From NCBI RefSeq assembly GCF_000189635.1, contig NW_002476224.1, forward strand, positions 310,001 through 374,000: DNA of 64,000 nt, written 5' to 3'. The stretch's first letter is position 1. Each line of letters starts with the position of its first letter. Positions 53,011 through 64,000 of the stretch are shown here, piece by piece. Position numbers and translations under genes: made by a program. A model generated the notes under the pieces. It had not been told where the DNA came from and did not search any database. It saw only the letters and a program-made list of their open reading frames with translations. Origin of the DNA: Tetrahymena thermophila SB210 (taxonomy: Eukaryota > Ciliophora > Oligohymenophorea > Hymenostomatida > Tetrahymenidae).

Positions 53011-56000
53011 TCATGCTATATAGTAATTTATATTTCTTTCAGATGGCCAGTATTATTCCTATTCATCATTTTCATCAATATCTTTATATTTCATGTTTAT
53101 ATCAATAAACTCTGTAGGAATAAAGCTATGCATCTAGAATAAAAGAATAGCTTTTTTGCTTTCTAAATCAAGTATTCTATAAGAAATCCACGTTGTTTAT
53201 TTTTACTCATTATCTATTTATGAATTTTAAATTATTTTTACTAAATTTTGAATTGCTTTGGAGAAGAAAGGACTATAAGCATTAGCCTTAATTAGTCTCA
53301 TTTTGATTTATTGGATTAAATCTACTTGATTATTCTTTAATTACTCGAAATTCTAGCAATCGCTTGGAGAGAGATTCTACTATTTCATAAATTTCTAAAC
53401 TTTATCTTATCTGAAAAATCCGCTAACAGTACACATACTTACGAATGCTTCTAAAGACAAAGATTTTTCACCTGTCTCACTATTTAAAGTATCACATTTA
53501 GAAAAGAAGAGTTTTTTGGCACTTAGTAAATCTAAATTATCATCTTCTTTTTCCTCTATATATTTGTATAAGCAAATAAATTCATAGAATCCAATTACCC
53601 CATCTAAATCTAAATCTGCTGATGTAAATAATATGATCAACTCTTTATTGCTTTATTTAATTCTTTGATAACCTTCTAAAACTTTCTCCATAGCAATATC
53701 AACGTCAACCATAGGATAATTATTATTTTACTTAGAAAGCACTCTATTCTTTTAGATATGAGAAATTTATTTATCAATAAATATTTTATTTGTTTCCTCT
53801 TCTTGCTTTTTTAGTATGCCTATGATTATAAAGTCAATATGTTACTTGAAAAATTGAATAAATAATAATGAAAAATACTAATGATTTTTTCAAAAGAGCA
53901 ATAAACTATTTCAGTAAGCTGATGCTAAGTTTAGACAAAATTAGGAACATCTTCATCCAGTTACTTGAGAGTAGAAAGGTAATAATCTAACTCATCATTA
54001 GAGTACTCTTCAAATAAACCCAAAAACTACCCAAACAGTTTTATTCTTATCGAGCTACTCTTAAAAAAGTATAAAGCTTCATAAAATTGCAAGATTTTTG
54101 TTTCAGCTACTTTCTTTAATCCGAAACTAGAAAGGAAGTAGTCATAACAAACGACATGTAAAGGATCACTTCTGCTCAACTCATTCTTCTACTTTTCATT
54201 ATAAATATTAGTTATGTACTTACATACGTTTTTCTTTGTCATAGTCATCTTTGCTTACGATTTCTATACCCTTCTCGTTATTTTATTATATAATATTAAA
54301 GAAGAATTCACATTGACACTATTAACCTTAACTACCTTCTTTCTTTCGAATTCTGATTTTTAAATGAATTTCTTTAAATTAACATTTTCAAAAAAACAAA
54401 TAAATAAATTTACTTGGATTATTGAATTTGTAAGTGTATTGTTTTGATTTTTCAAGAATTTGACTACTTTTTTATTATTGAAGTGAAATACCATGAGCTA
54501 AATTTGTAAGAGAAGGAGACTAATTTTCAGAAAATCTTATTTTTGATTAATTTTTCATCATCTTTGACTATGTCATTAGCTATTCAACTTCTTCATCACT
54601 ACTTGAAGAATCATCATCCTTAAAGGATTTTTCATTTAAATCAAATAATTATTTTACTGCACTCTTTATTTTTGATAATACAATTGTGTTTTATTTATTT
54701 TATTCTCGTTTGAATTATTAACTTTAACCAATTTCGTTATCTTATTTATTCTCTTCATCATTTTCCTCTTCTAATTGGTTTTCTGATATATTTTTTTAGG
54801 ATTTGAATAATTAGTTAAAGAAACCATTTTAAGATTTAATCTAAGCTTAACTATTTCCTGAGAATCTATTCCTTAATATATCAATATCCTATTCATCAAT
54901 ATCAACTCCCTTTGAAACTTTTTTTATAATCAGATCTAGTGCATTAGTCTTACTTAAATTGTCTGCTAATTTTGATGTTTCAGAATATAGTTATGAAGAT
55001 ATTTGTTTGAATTGCTCCATGTTTGTTGTTAATTTTTTTGTTCTTCTAACTAACTAGATAACATTTCTATCCAATTCTTGATTTTCTTGGGTAATAATTC
55101 TATTGGCCTCTTCAAGTTATTCTATTTTCTAATTCAACTCTTCTAAAGTATTTTAGTTTTCTTACTTGAAAATTTTTAACAAAATATTCTCTTTATGATA
55201 TTTTTCCTTTAAACCTATTTCTGTTTTTAGTAAGAATTACATTTGCTCTTGATTTTTATGCAAAAATTTTAAGTAGCCATGCATTGCTTTCTTGACTTCG
55301 AAAGGTATATTTACACTATTCATTGCTTTTTCATATAAATCTTATGCTTTAGAAATGTTATCCAAAAATTTTTCTAAGCCTTATACATCTTAGCCTTTCA
55401 TTTTTTCTTCATACTCAGGATCTAAGTCGGTTGTTTGGACTTCCTTATCTGCTAAAAAGCTACCAAACTCTTTAAATATCTTTGTTTAATTAAAATCATT
55501 GTTAAAAATATATCTCATCAGTAATTTAAATAAAGTAATAAAAGAAAATGTTACATTTAAATCTATTTAAGTAGATTTTTCTTCAGTAATAATATCGCTC
55601 TTAAAAACAATGTCATTCATAGCTCCATCTGTCATAATTTCAATTTCTCTATGGAATTCATTCTACCAATCTTAAGCATCAATCTATTTATCAACTAAAT
55701 ATATATCATCATCGTCATCATCATCACTAATCTCTTACATTTATATCTAATTTTTAGTGAATTTAGCTTATATGACAGCAAGTTGAGATTGAGATTCTAA
55801 GATACTGTTAATAGTCTTTAAATTTTCTTCTGAGCTAGCTTGGTTATTTTTTGAATTATCCAACTATTATTAAGATAAATATTCCTAAGTTTATTGCTAA
55901 TAAGATTTTGGAATAGAATTTCTGCTCACATTTTCATTATAGCTGTCTTCTTAAGACATATTATCATTTACACTATCGTCACTTTAACTATCTTCATTTT

Positions 56001-57023
56001 ATAGTTATTTGATATTGCTTAGAGTGTAAACACTTTAGTTAACAATTTTCTATTTTTAAACACTTAACAAAGATGATTTTTTGTCTTTTATATTTGTATT
56101 ATTTTTTTTTTACAAGTTGCTTTATGAGGAATTTTTAATTTAATTGTAAGATTTGTTTTGTGCCTTTGTAACTGTGACTATTTATTATTGAGAATTAGAC
56201 AAATTTAAATATTCTCTTTTCATTTAGTTAGCAGCATATTCTAAATCTTGATTGTTCTTCTTATAAAACTCTATATCTTCTCTCAGTGTTTTGGTCATTT
56301 TAGTTAAATATTTGTTGTTTTTTTTGAGGTACTTCACATTATTTTTAAGTAAATCAAATCTTTCCTAAAATAACATTTTTTAAATAATAAATGAATAAAT
56401 TATTAAAATTGATAAAGTAATCATTTTAAATGAAATTTGCAAGTGGAACAAATTAAAATTTTTACTGTTAATTTATTTTTTTGTGAAATAATATCTGATA
56501 AATTTGATTGAAGCCTTTAAATTTCTTTTGTGTACATTTTGTGCACTCGAGAAATTTCATCTAAAGATTCTTATTCATATCTTAGCCTTTATTTTTACTA
56601 CTCTTCTAAAAGCTTGATAAATATTTCATTTTAATTTGACCAAACTTTTTAAAGTAAAATTCCTCTCTCTTAACAATCTGTGCTAATTTATTTAAACAAC
56701 TCTTAGAAGCAGGATTCAAATATTAATTATGCTTTCTCAAGTATTTCTTATCCTGTGTCTGTTTTATCTTAATATATTTTAAACAACATAAAGTCCATCC
56801 ATTATTAAAGAGTTTCCACTTCATATCTGTTAGTAGGTGCTCTCAGTTATCGTGCTTTCATATTTTCTATTTTATAAGATTCAACTTGCTTTTACAAAAG
56901 ATTCACTACAAACTACTTATCAATGTTATGGATACCATCTAGAGATTACAATTTAAGTTCATTTATTTTGGCTTTTATTTTATCAATATCTTACTCATAA
57001 GGAATTTGAAATTCATCAAGCAT
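53011..57023 (-). CDS. AXDND1-like coiled-coil protein with C-terminal EF-hand (paralog of 27039-32762)
   Basis: Introns at 56365-56465, 54353-54413 and 53820-53878 leave exactly 1264 codons. The N-terminal core CFQELFKQISTDCQERGILL then QKVW matches the axonemal dynein light chain family motif and its counterpart in the gene at 27039-32762; coiled coil follows. The middle is Ser/Glu/Gln-rich with coiled coil. The C-terminal ~370 residues share a module with the other gene (YDYFLSSFGLKKVAETKI here, YEYFLYLFGLRKVAELKM there). Inside it this copy has a canonical calcium-binding EF loop, DLDLDGVIGFYE, absent from the paralog. The start is uncertain: the frame stays open upstream to about 57100 without an ATG, so an extra 5' exon may exist. 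An axonemal role is inferred. Confidence 0.8.
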
Positions 57024-57627
57024 CTTTAAATAAATATTATTGAGTTGCTTGCTGTTTTTTATCTTTTAATTTGTTTCATTCTCAAATTAGCTTATTAAAG
57101 GCGTTTCTCTTTTATAATATTAAAAAGTTTAATATATTAAACATTTTTTAATATATTTTAAATATTTTATCAAATGAAAAATATCAAATTTTTATAAAAA
57201 TTAATGTTATCAAGTAAAAATTTTTATCTTAAGTTTTCTACAGTAAAAATATCATTACCAATTAATGAAATAATTTGTATATAATTATTATATTTAATAA
57301 ATTATTTAGAATAAATTTGGAAAGCAATATATTATCTATTAAATAAATAATATAGTTAGTATTTATAATAGTAATATTATTAAGTAAATGATAAATTTTA
57401 TCATTCAAGTATTTTTTTCTTTGTCTTATTTATAAAAAATATTCAATTTATAAATTTATTTTTATTAGATGGATGAATGAATGATCATACTGTAATTCAT
57501 TTTTAAGTAAACATATTTTCAGGTAAATAAAAAAGATATAATTAAATGTATTAATCAAAATCATAAAATTATGAATATTTAGTAGCTTTTCATCACTAAC
57601 TCAACTTTTTGATTACAGCTGAAAAAA
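57024..57627. other. AT-rich intergenic stretch
   Basis: Apart from the open extension to about 57100 noted for the neighbouring gene, nothing is seen. Confidence 0.55.
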
Positions 57628-58885
57628 TCATTAGTTTACATAAATAAGCTCCAATAAATCCAAAAAAATTGTAAATTACATTTGAATTTATGTCTGTTCT
57701 TTTTATTTTGGTTGAATATGAGATATGTTCCTGAAATCGCTCAAATTACTACTTTTTAGTTCACTTGAAGGTTTTTAAGTATGAGATGAATTTTAGACTC
57801 TCTTAAACTTAAAATTATTTTAGCTGTTTTAACTACCTTAAGAGATAGTTTATCTGCTAGTTTAAAAGAAAATACTTTGACCATAACTTTCACCATCAAA
57901 GGTTGATTCTCCTTAAGTTTTCACTCTTTTTGAGCCATCTCCAGGAGTCTAAGCATGAGATGCTGATTAATGCTATAAAAGATTTCCCCTGTTAATAGGT
58001 CTAACTCCACCAGAAGTAGACCCTCTCATAAAGTCTATCTAAGATCTTGATTATGATGTTGAAACTCGCTTACTCTGTGAAGAAATACTCTAAGGCTTTT
58101 GAAAGCTAGAAAACTAAGAATTAAAAAAAACACCATTTAGAGCCTATTTTGAATTAATTGTCATTTCATTTATTTTTGTATCTTATTTAGCATTTTTTAA
58201 AAAATCCGTCTCAGAATACACTCTTTGCTATGTAATTTATCCTAGTTATTATAACCGATTTTGAGTTTATAGCATTTGCTCATTTTTGTTACTTTATTCT
58301 TTTACTCCTGAGTCCTACTTTTAAAATGTTCCAAAAAGGCTATGTGACCCTTAATTTAACTTTTTACTTTATCCTTGAAATAAAGACTTAAATGAAGTCT
58401 TTGCATGAATGCTTTTTCCTCCCAAAACTTCTTCAATGTTTCTTTTTGCTTATTATGATTTAGATGAATCTACACCTTAGCTTATGCTAGATTTTAAATT
58501 TTGCTACAAACGAGGAGTGCTATTATCTTCATCAACTAATGATTCTGCATTTAATAAACCTGAAAATTTTTCTTTTACATGATTTTAATTAAGCTTATAT
58601 TCCATTTTATTAGCTTACAGAGTCTTCTTTAAAGGCTAAAAAGTTACCTATGATATCTTTTCAGTGTTTTACTGCTAGGACTCATTAACTTAGATGCTAA
58701 CTTTTAATATTAATAAAGCTAGCTATTTAAAAGGATTTAAAAATAAAATAATTACTGAAGTTTGATTAAAAATCTTCTTCTTGCTACTCTTTTTCATCTT
58801 GTTCACTTTCATGACTCCAACCTTCTTGTTAGCGAACTGAATCCTCTTATACATTTGCATATATATTGGTTTACTATCGCTTCAT
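57628..58885 (-). CDS. Ser/Gln-rich protein, unrecognised
   Basis: A 37-nt intron just below 58765 leaves exactly 407 codons. The protein is low complexity, rich in Ser, Gln, Lys and Asn, with many QS, SQ and basic-serine motifs, and scattered more ordered pieces (for example RNIEEVLGGKSIHAKTSF). A final hydrophobic stretch, FTIFLDLLELIYV, lies close to the C-terminus. No domain or family is recognised, and no membrane or signal sequence is convincing. Continuous ciliate-code reading with TGA only at the end supports a real gene. Intrinsic disorder is the main visible property. Confidence 0.65.
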
Positions 58886-59337
58886 GAAAATTTTTAATGT
58901 TTTGATAAAATTATATAATTAATTAACTAATTTATATAATCAAATTTCTGAATGATAGTATTAAAAATTATTTAAACAAATTTGTTAAGTTATTGATTTT
59001 TATCAAGTATTTAAAATATGCGATAGTACTAAGCCATAAATAACACAGATATAACTGAATCTTAATCCTGAAATATCTATCTAAATGTTTCATTTTAAAA
59101 TCTAATTATTATTTATTAAAAATAATTCTTTTACTATTTAAGATAGCTATAAACAATTTTTTAAACATTAAATCAATTATTAAATTTATTAAAAATATAA
59201 AATACGTTTTGGGATATTTAAAAGATCCATTTCGATCAATTGTTTATTTTTTTGTTTACTAATTCAAATAAATTGATTTTTTGAATTTTTTTATAAAATA
59301 AATTTTAGTTAACATAGAAAAGAAATAAAAATAAAAA
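58886..59337. other. AT-rich intergenic stretch between divergent genes
   Basis: No gene seen. Confidence 0.55.
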
Positions 59338-59445
59338 ATGTCTGAACATGCAATTACCACAAGTAATCGAAGTGCTTGTGATGGTAAGAAAATTCAGGTA
59401 ATTTCGCAAACAATTCTGGTGACCATTCAGCTAGTTCCTGAATGA
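59338..59445 (+). CDS. Tiny ORF (35 aa), doubtful
   Basis: ATG to TGA with a less AT-rich composition than its surroundings and an A-rich leader (AAAAATAAAAA) before the ATG, as in real genes here. The product has no recognisable motif. Removing a 14-nt GT...AG segment would also give an open short frame, which makes the true product unclear. Confidence 0.3.
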   Translation: MSEHAITTSNRSACDGKKIQVISQTILVTIQLVPE

Positions 59446-59688
59446 GCAAGGATAGTGTTCGCTTAATATATTAAGTTTATTTTCTAATATTAACTATTTA
59501 ATTTACTTTTGAAAAAAATTATGGTTTTTCTTAATAATAAAATTATTGGTCTTAATTAAATAAATAATTCAATAATTAATATAAATTGAATTAAATTTAT
59601 TCTTATCTTTGAAATATCAATTATCAACCTTTTTTCAATAAGATTTTTGTAATTTATAAAATTCTTTGATCTTAAATTTATATTAAAA

Positions 59689-59990
59689 ACTTATTGAGAT
59701 TATCATTTATGAACCCGTTTTATGAAACAAGCTTTTTTAAAAATTAATATTCTAGATTATTTAATAAATTACTTTAATGTCAAGAAAGCTTTCTCTCAGT
59801 ACTATTATCCTTATAAAGCAAAAAAAAGAGATAGAAACTTCCCTTACATGGTTGCTATCCTAAAAGGGTTAAATATTATGCTAGAAGGACACAGTCTCTC
59901 TCGTTGGATATAAACATTTTGCTAGATAGTATTTACATTAAAAAAATGAATCAAATTTACTAAAAACAGATTATATATATTAATTACTGA
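59689..59990 (+). pseudogene. Decayed, inverted partial copy of an ERI1-like exonuclease
   Basis: Read on the plus strand this matches the C-terminal half of the exonuclease encoded at 60279-60926 on the minus strand. Examples: YLINYFNVKKAF against YLKNYINIKKVF, YYYP, and ILKGLNIMLEGH against MLQGLNLKLDGH. The match continues to the same final words, ATTACTGA. It carries at least three in-frame TGA stops (at the position of the Gly in CGDFD, shortly after, and near the C-terminus), and the catalytic Asp-rich and His-x-x-x-Asp motifs are lost. Faint nucleotide similarity may extend upstream to about 59620. It faces its parent tail to tail. It is non-functional as an enzyme. Confidence 0.8.
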
Positions 59991-60278
59991 TGATAAATTC
60001 TAAAACAATAGCCAAAAATAATTTTTATTTTATTTTTTATATTATTTTATTTTAATAAAAATAAATTAAAGAATAGTTAAACATTTAATAAAATGCAGAC
60101 AGACTTGATTTTCATTTAAAATAAATAGATAGATATATCATTTATAGTTTAATTTTATAAAATTGTAAATGAGTTTCATTTTTAATCTCAAGTGAGTTTA
60201 TAACACAATATTGAAATAAATACAACATAAAATACATTAAATTTTATTATAGTTATTTTCATTTAATTAATTTAATCA

Positions 60279-60926
60279 TCAGTAATTTGAAAATGCTCTC
60301 ATATTTTTATTAAATTTAAATCCTTTTTGTAATAAAGTGAGAGCGATTTTCGCAATATTTTTTGAATCATCTATTCCTGAATGGTGGTGTCCATCTAATT
60401 TGAGATTTAATCCTTGCAACATTCCTACCATGTCAGGTAATCTATTATCACCTTCTTTCTTTTGTTTAGGATAATATTATTTTGGGAAGACTTTTTTAAT
60501 ATTTATATAATTTTTTAAGTATTAAGGAATTTCTATTTTTTTATAAAGAGCTTCTCTTCTCAAACAGTTTCCTAAATCAAAGTCTCCGCAAGTTATAAAA
60601 GTGAATGATGATCCTATCAACTTATTTTATTCCAAAAACAAGGTTAATTAAGCTAAAGCCTCTTATAAAGAAATTCCATTATCAACTTATTCTTGTTTGA
60701 TTCCAGTTAATTCTGTGCAAAAAGCTGTGAGTTTAGGATTTACAGAAGGCTTTATATAATGATGGAAAAAGACATCTAATATTTATTAGTTTTTAACATC
60801 TAAAACAACAACAGGAAATTCTATTATTTCTTAACATTCTAATTTAACATTTTTTTCGCAAGTAGCTTCGAAATCTAATATCAGTAAATAGTCAAAATCA
60901 TTGTTAATTTAATTTTTTTAGTCCAT
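60279..60926 (-). CDS. ERI1-like 3'-5' exonuclease (DEDDh)
   Basis: One exon, 216 codons (215 aa). The DEDDh exonuclease motifs are complete: ExoI LILDFEAT (Asp18, Glu20), ExoII ITCGDFDLGN, and ExoIII GHHHSGIDDSKNIA. Between them lie the family's FHHYIKPSVNPKLTAFC and TELTGI segments. This is the catalytic domain of ERI1/ERI2/PINT1-type 3'-5' RNA exonucleases that trim rRNA or histone mRNA ends and degrade small RNAs. There is no SAP or RNA-binding domain, so it is a short form consisting of the core only. It lies next to a decayed inverted copy of itself. The substrate in this organism is not known; a role in small-RNA turnover is inference. Confidence 0.92.
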
Positions 60927-62283
60927 TTTTATGTTCAGGTAGATAGATATATATTTATTTATTTTAATTAAGTTTTGTTTTATACAATTAATTTAATATT
61001 ATTATGATAATTGCAATTTGTACTAATTTGAAATCAAAAACTACTTATCATGTCTACTACTTATTGTAATTAAATAATCTATTACTATCAAAAATAGAAG
61101 AAAAAATTCTTATCAAATATTTTTCTATATAATAATTTATTCTTTTAAAGTTAAGATCAAATTTTCATAATTCTTAATTACTTCATTCGTTTTTTAATAA
61201 TTATCTTGTTGAAGGTAATACTTTCTATAATTTAGTCAATACTTTCAATTAGTAAATAAAAACAGATATAATCTGAGAATATTTAATAGAATACATTATT
61301 TATTTATTTATTTAATTAATTATTTCAATTTTAAAAGTACGAAGTTTCAAAGATAGTAAGCAAATCCATTAATAAATTAATAATAATTTTACCATTTAAG
61401 AATAAATAAATTTAAAAATTTTAGGAGAAAAAGGGGATTGTCAGTGACTTTTTGTGCCTCTAATTTTTAAATATATATTACATCTTAATAAAATTTTTAT
61501 TCAAACTTTTAAAACTAAATTATTTATTCCTACCACCTTAATTTCAAAGGTTTTTTATAAACAGGCATATTTGCTCAATTCATTTTATTTTTGTGAAATT
61601 CAAATTAAAAGTTTAGAATGAATAAAATATTATAATGTTAGTATTTTAAAATATTGAAATAAAAACTAATTTGTCTTTATAGAAATTTACACAGTTTTAA
61701 TAACATTTGCAATAAACTTATGGAAACAAAGTTAGAATTAATAAAGGCTTAAAACTTTAATTAAAATCAATAATTGTTTATTCAAGAAATTTATAATAAT
61801 TTTATAAAAGAAAATTAGTTGTTTCAACATTTTCAAAAAATTTTTTATTGATAAAGTTCATACATAATCAATTAAATAATTTATCATATAAAAATTATAT
61901 TGCTGTTAAATCCATTTCAATATTTTTTAATTTTATTTTAAAGCCCTCTTAAAGTATTAGTTAATACCGGTTATTTTATTATTATTGTAGTCTATCAGAA
62001 TATTTAATATAATATTAACATAATCAATTGAGAAAATAAAAATAGACAAATAAGTATTTGAAATAATCCATAAATTTAGTATTAAATTAACTAAGTTCTT
62101 CCATGCTAGTTTATTATAAAGAATTTTTAACTGGGTTCTAGAATAAAAATTTAGTTTATATTTTGCTTAGAAAAGTATAAAACGTAAAAAAAATCTTATA
62201 CTTACAAAATAAATAATAATTATTAAATAATTAATTAATAAAAAATATATAGAACTTTTGAGACTATCCAAATAAAGAAAAAA
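60927..62283. other. AT-rich intergenic stretch between divergent genes
   Basis: No gene is supported. One less AT-rich spot at about 61425-61480 (AGGGGATTGTCAGTGAC-like) ends in a T run and could be a small RNA or chance; nothing recognisable. Confidence 0.55.
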
Positions 62284-63396
62284 ATGAGATCAGCTTTCTC
62301 TAGATTGTTTTTCAAATTTTAGAAATCCTAATTCATTTAAAACAGGAACTTTAATATTTTAGGAGGACTATTTGCACTTAGCGCTTATTAGGGTATCAAT
62401 TTATGGAATAAATACAAAGTTTAGTGTGATAACATTGAAAATTAAAACCCTAACCCACCCAATTAAGATTAAGATTAAAATATAGCTAAAAACCTATTCA
62501 ACTCAGAAGAGATAAGAAAAAAAATAATGGATTCTATTGTTTTGATCTACTCTGACAGAACTTCAAAACCTATAGCAACAGGCATGGTTATAGATGACGA
62601 AGGAACTTTCATTACGATTTCAAATATTTTTAACTTGGACTCAAAGCACCCATCTCATTAATTTTATGCAAAATCTATAAAAGAAGAATTTGAAGATACA
62701 GAGCTACCTTTTTCAATCGAATATACTTTAGAATCAGAGAACATCAGCTTCTGCAAAATTAAAAAATAAACTCCACACTAAATTTTATCATTCAAAAAGG
62801 CAAACATATATCCTTAAATTCCCTCTATTGGTAAAAGAGTATACTTATTTGGTAAATCAAATTAAGATTTTAATGTTATTGAGGAGGGGATTCTAAATGA
62901 GAATAAGTTAAGCTCTGAGCAAGCTTTTGATTTTTCTGCTTAGTCTCTATTATTAATGGCAAATATATAAAATAAGTATACCTCTCTTTATGGAGGTCCT
63001 ATATTTGATGAGTATGGTAATATCTTAGCTATGAATTACCCTATACCTAATAGCTTTATTAAATCTCATGTTATAGGCATTCCTTGTTACTATTTAAGTG
63101 GTATTATCTAATAATACTAATAAAAAAAGGAAGTCCGCAAACCTTATGTAGGTGTCTCGGTGAAATGGACAAGTGATATTGAAAATGGAGGAGCTTTCGT
63201 CTTAAAGGTAAATTCTGATAGTCCTGGAGCTAAAGCAGATTTAAAATTAGGCGAAATAATTACTGAAGTTAATGGTATAAAAATTAAAGATGGCAAAGAC
63301 CTTTCCAGAATTTTGGGCTATAACATAGGCTAAAATTTTAAATTAAAAGTTTTTAGGAACGGTAAAAGTAGATTTGTAAATTTAGTAACTGAATGA
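62284..63396 (+). CDS. HtrA/DegP-like protein without catalytic residues, probably mitochondrial
   Basis: One exon, 371 codons. The first ~25 residues are basic and Phe/Ser-rich with no acidic residue (MRSAFSRLFFKFQKSQF), then a weakly hydrophobic stretch: a likely mitochondrial presequence and anchor, as in HtrA2/Omi. The middle has the chymotrypsin-fold strand pattern (ATGMVIDDEGTFITISNIF, then GKRVYLFG), but the position of the catalytic His (normally TNAHV) reads TISNIF, and the nucleophile motif GNSGGP reads SLYGGP, so His and Ser are missing. The C-terminal ~90 residues are a PDZ domain (YVGVSVKW, SPGAKADLKLGEIITEVNG). The fold is supported; peptidase activity is not expected, and a chaperone or scaffold role is inference. 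Confidence 0.82.
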
Positions 63397-64000
63397 TTGA
63401 TAGTCATACTTAACATTTTGTTTACGTTTTTTATACAATTTATATTTAGTTAGGTTTTAAAACCTTTTTGTCACTTAATTGATAGTTTAAATTATTAATT
63501 AATTAAAAACAAAATCTTTTGTTAATGTATTGTTTAAAATGTTCTTTTATGAGCATATTTTTAAAAATATCTTAATTATTTTTAAAATTTTCAATTAAAA
63601 TATTTTTATTAATACAATGATAAATTAAAAACATTATAAATATTTTGATTATGAAAAAAATATTTATATAAAGAAAATAAATTTAAGAGTTAGTCAAATA
63701 AGACAGAATATCTTCATACCATCTTCAGAATCAGAAAATACCCAAAATATCTCATACACTTTATATGTGGTTTTATAACTAAGCACTATGAAATTCCAAG
63801 AATAGCTAAATACAACTAAAGTAATATTGATATATATAATTACAATAAGCTCAAGATTTTAAAGACAATAAAATTTTATTGTTAAGTTGCATTAATAATT
63901 TTAAATTATAAAACAGTAAAATTTGGGTAATTTTAAGTATTTACTTTCTGATTAAAAATTTTTTTATAGATAAACAAAAAAAAAAGTTTTTTTAAATATC
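63397..64000. other. AT-rich flank to the window end
   Basis: A patch at about 63690-63810 is less AT-rich and partly open on the minus strand (reads FSYSWNFIVLSYKTTYKVYE), possibly one exon of a gene; not enough to call. The rest is A/T. Confidence 0.4.

Noticed and set aside
53820..53845. A 26-nt intron of Paramecium-like size in the second AXDND1-like gene
   Set aside because: An alternative donor 33 nt upstream keeps the frame and gives a 59-nt intron, which fits the other introns here.
59338..59990. Transposase fragment upstream of the exonuclease
   Set aside because: The protein-like part aligns to the neighbouring ERI1-like exonuclease, not to a transposase.
1..64000. tRNA, rRNA or CRISPR elements
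   Set aside because: No T-loop-like GGTTCGAATCC sequences, clover-leaf pairing or regularly spaced repeats were found by eye.

Overview
The window looks like a ciliate macronuclear chromosome, most likely Tetrahymena or a close oligohymenophorean relative. It is extremely AT-rich. Long reading frames appear only when TAA and TAG are read as glutamine, and every gene ends at TGA. Introns are short (about 37 to 420 nt), GT...AG and almost pure A/T. In ten of the eleven multi-exon models (all but the leucine-rich-repeat gene) the intron set I propose leaves an exact multiple of three, which supports the joins. No tRNA, rRNA, CRISPR array or intact transposon was seen.

Layout. 1-10.5 kb: three minus-strand genes (an unrecognised tail-anchored membrane protein, a PH-domain protein kinase, a deoxynucleoside kinase), then a plus-strand secreted Cys-rich, probably GPI-anchored protein. 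10.8-16.5 kb: a four-CCCH-finger/WD-like/RG-rich protein whose 3' end is tandemly duplicated downstream, and a mitochondrial-type ribosomal protein uL11. 16.9-26.4 kb: a leucine-rich-repeat gene with about one repeat per exon (minus), a B-box/WD40 protein (plus), and a large degenerate-kinase/TPR protein (plus). 27.0-32.8 kb: a giant coiled-coil protein with an axonemal-dynein-light-chain-like (AXDND1-like) core (minus). 33.8-45.3 kb: two tandem paralogous membrane hybrid histidine kinases with receiver domains (plus). 46.2-58.9 kb: five minus-strand genes (a B-box-like coiled-coil protein, an unrecognised conserved-looking protein, an EF-hand protein with Q/P/Y-rich flanks, a second AXDND1-like protein, and an S/Q-rich protein). 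59.3-63.4 kb: a tiny ORF, a decayed inverted copy of an ERI1-like exonuclease, the intact ERI1-like exonuclease (minus), and a mitochondrial-looking HtrA-like protein that lacks recognisable catalytic residues (plus).

There are no operons. Likely functional themes are cilium/axoneme (two AXDND1-like genes), signalling (PH kinase, two hybrid histidine kinases, a pseudokinase-TPR protein, EF-hand proteins) and mitochondrion (uL11m, HtrA-like, possibly the deoxynucleoside kinase). The observations I consider most novel are: the two AXDND1-like paralogs that share a further unnamed C-terminal module; the inverted ERI1-like pseudogene facing its intact parent; the catalytically dead HtrA-like protein; and the pseudokinase-TPR fusion.
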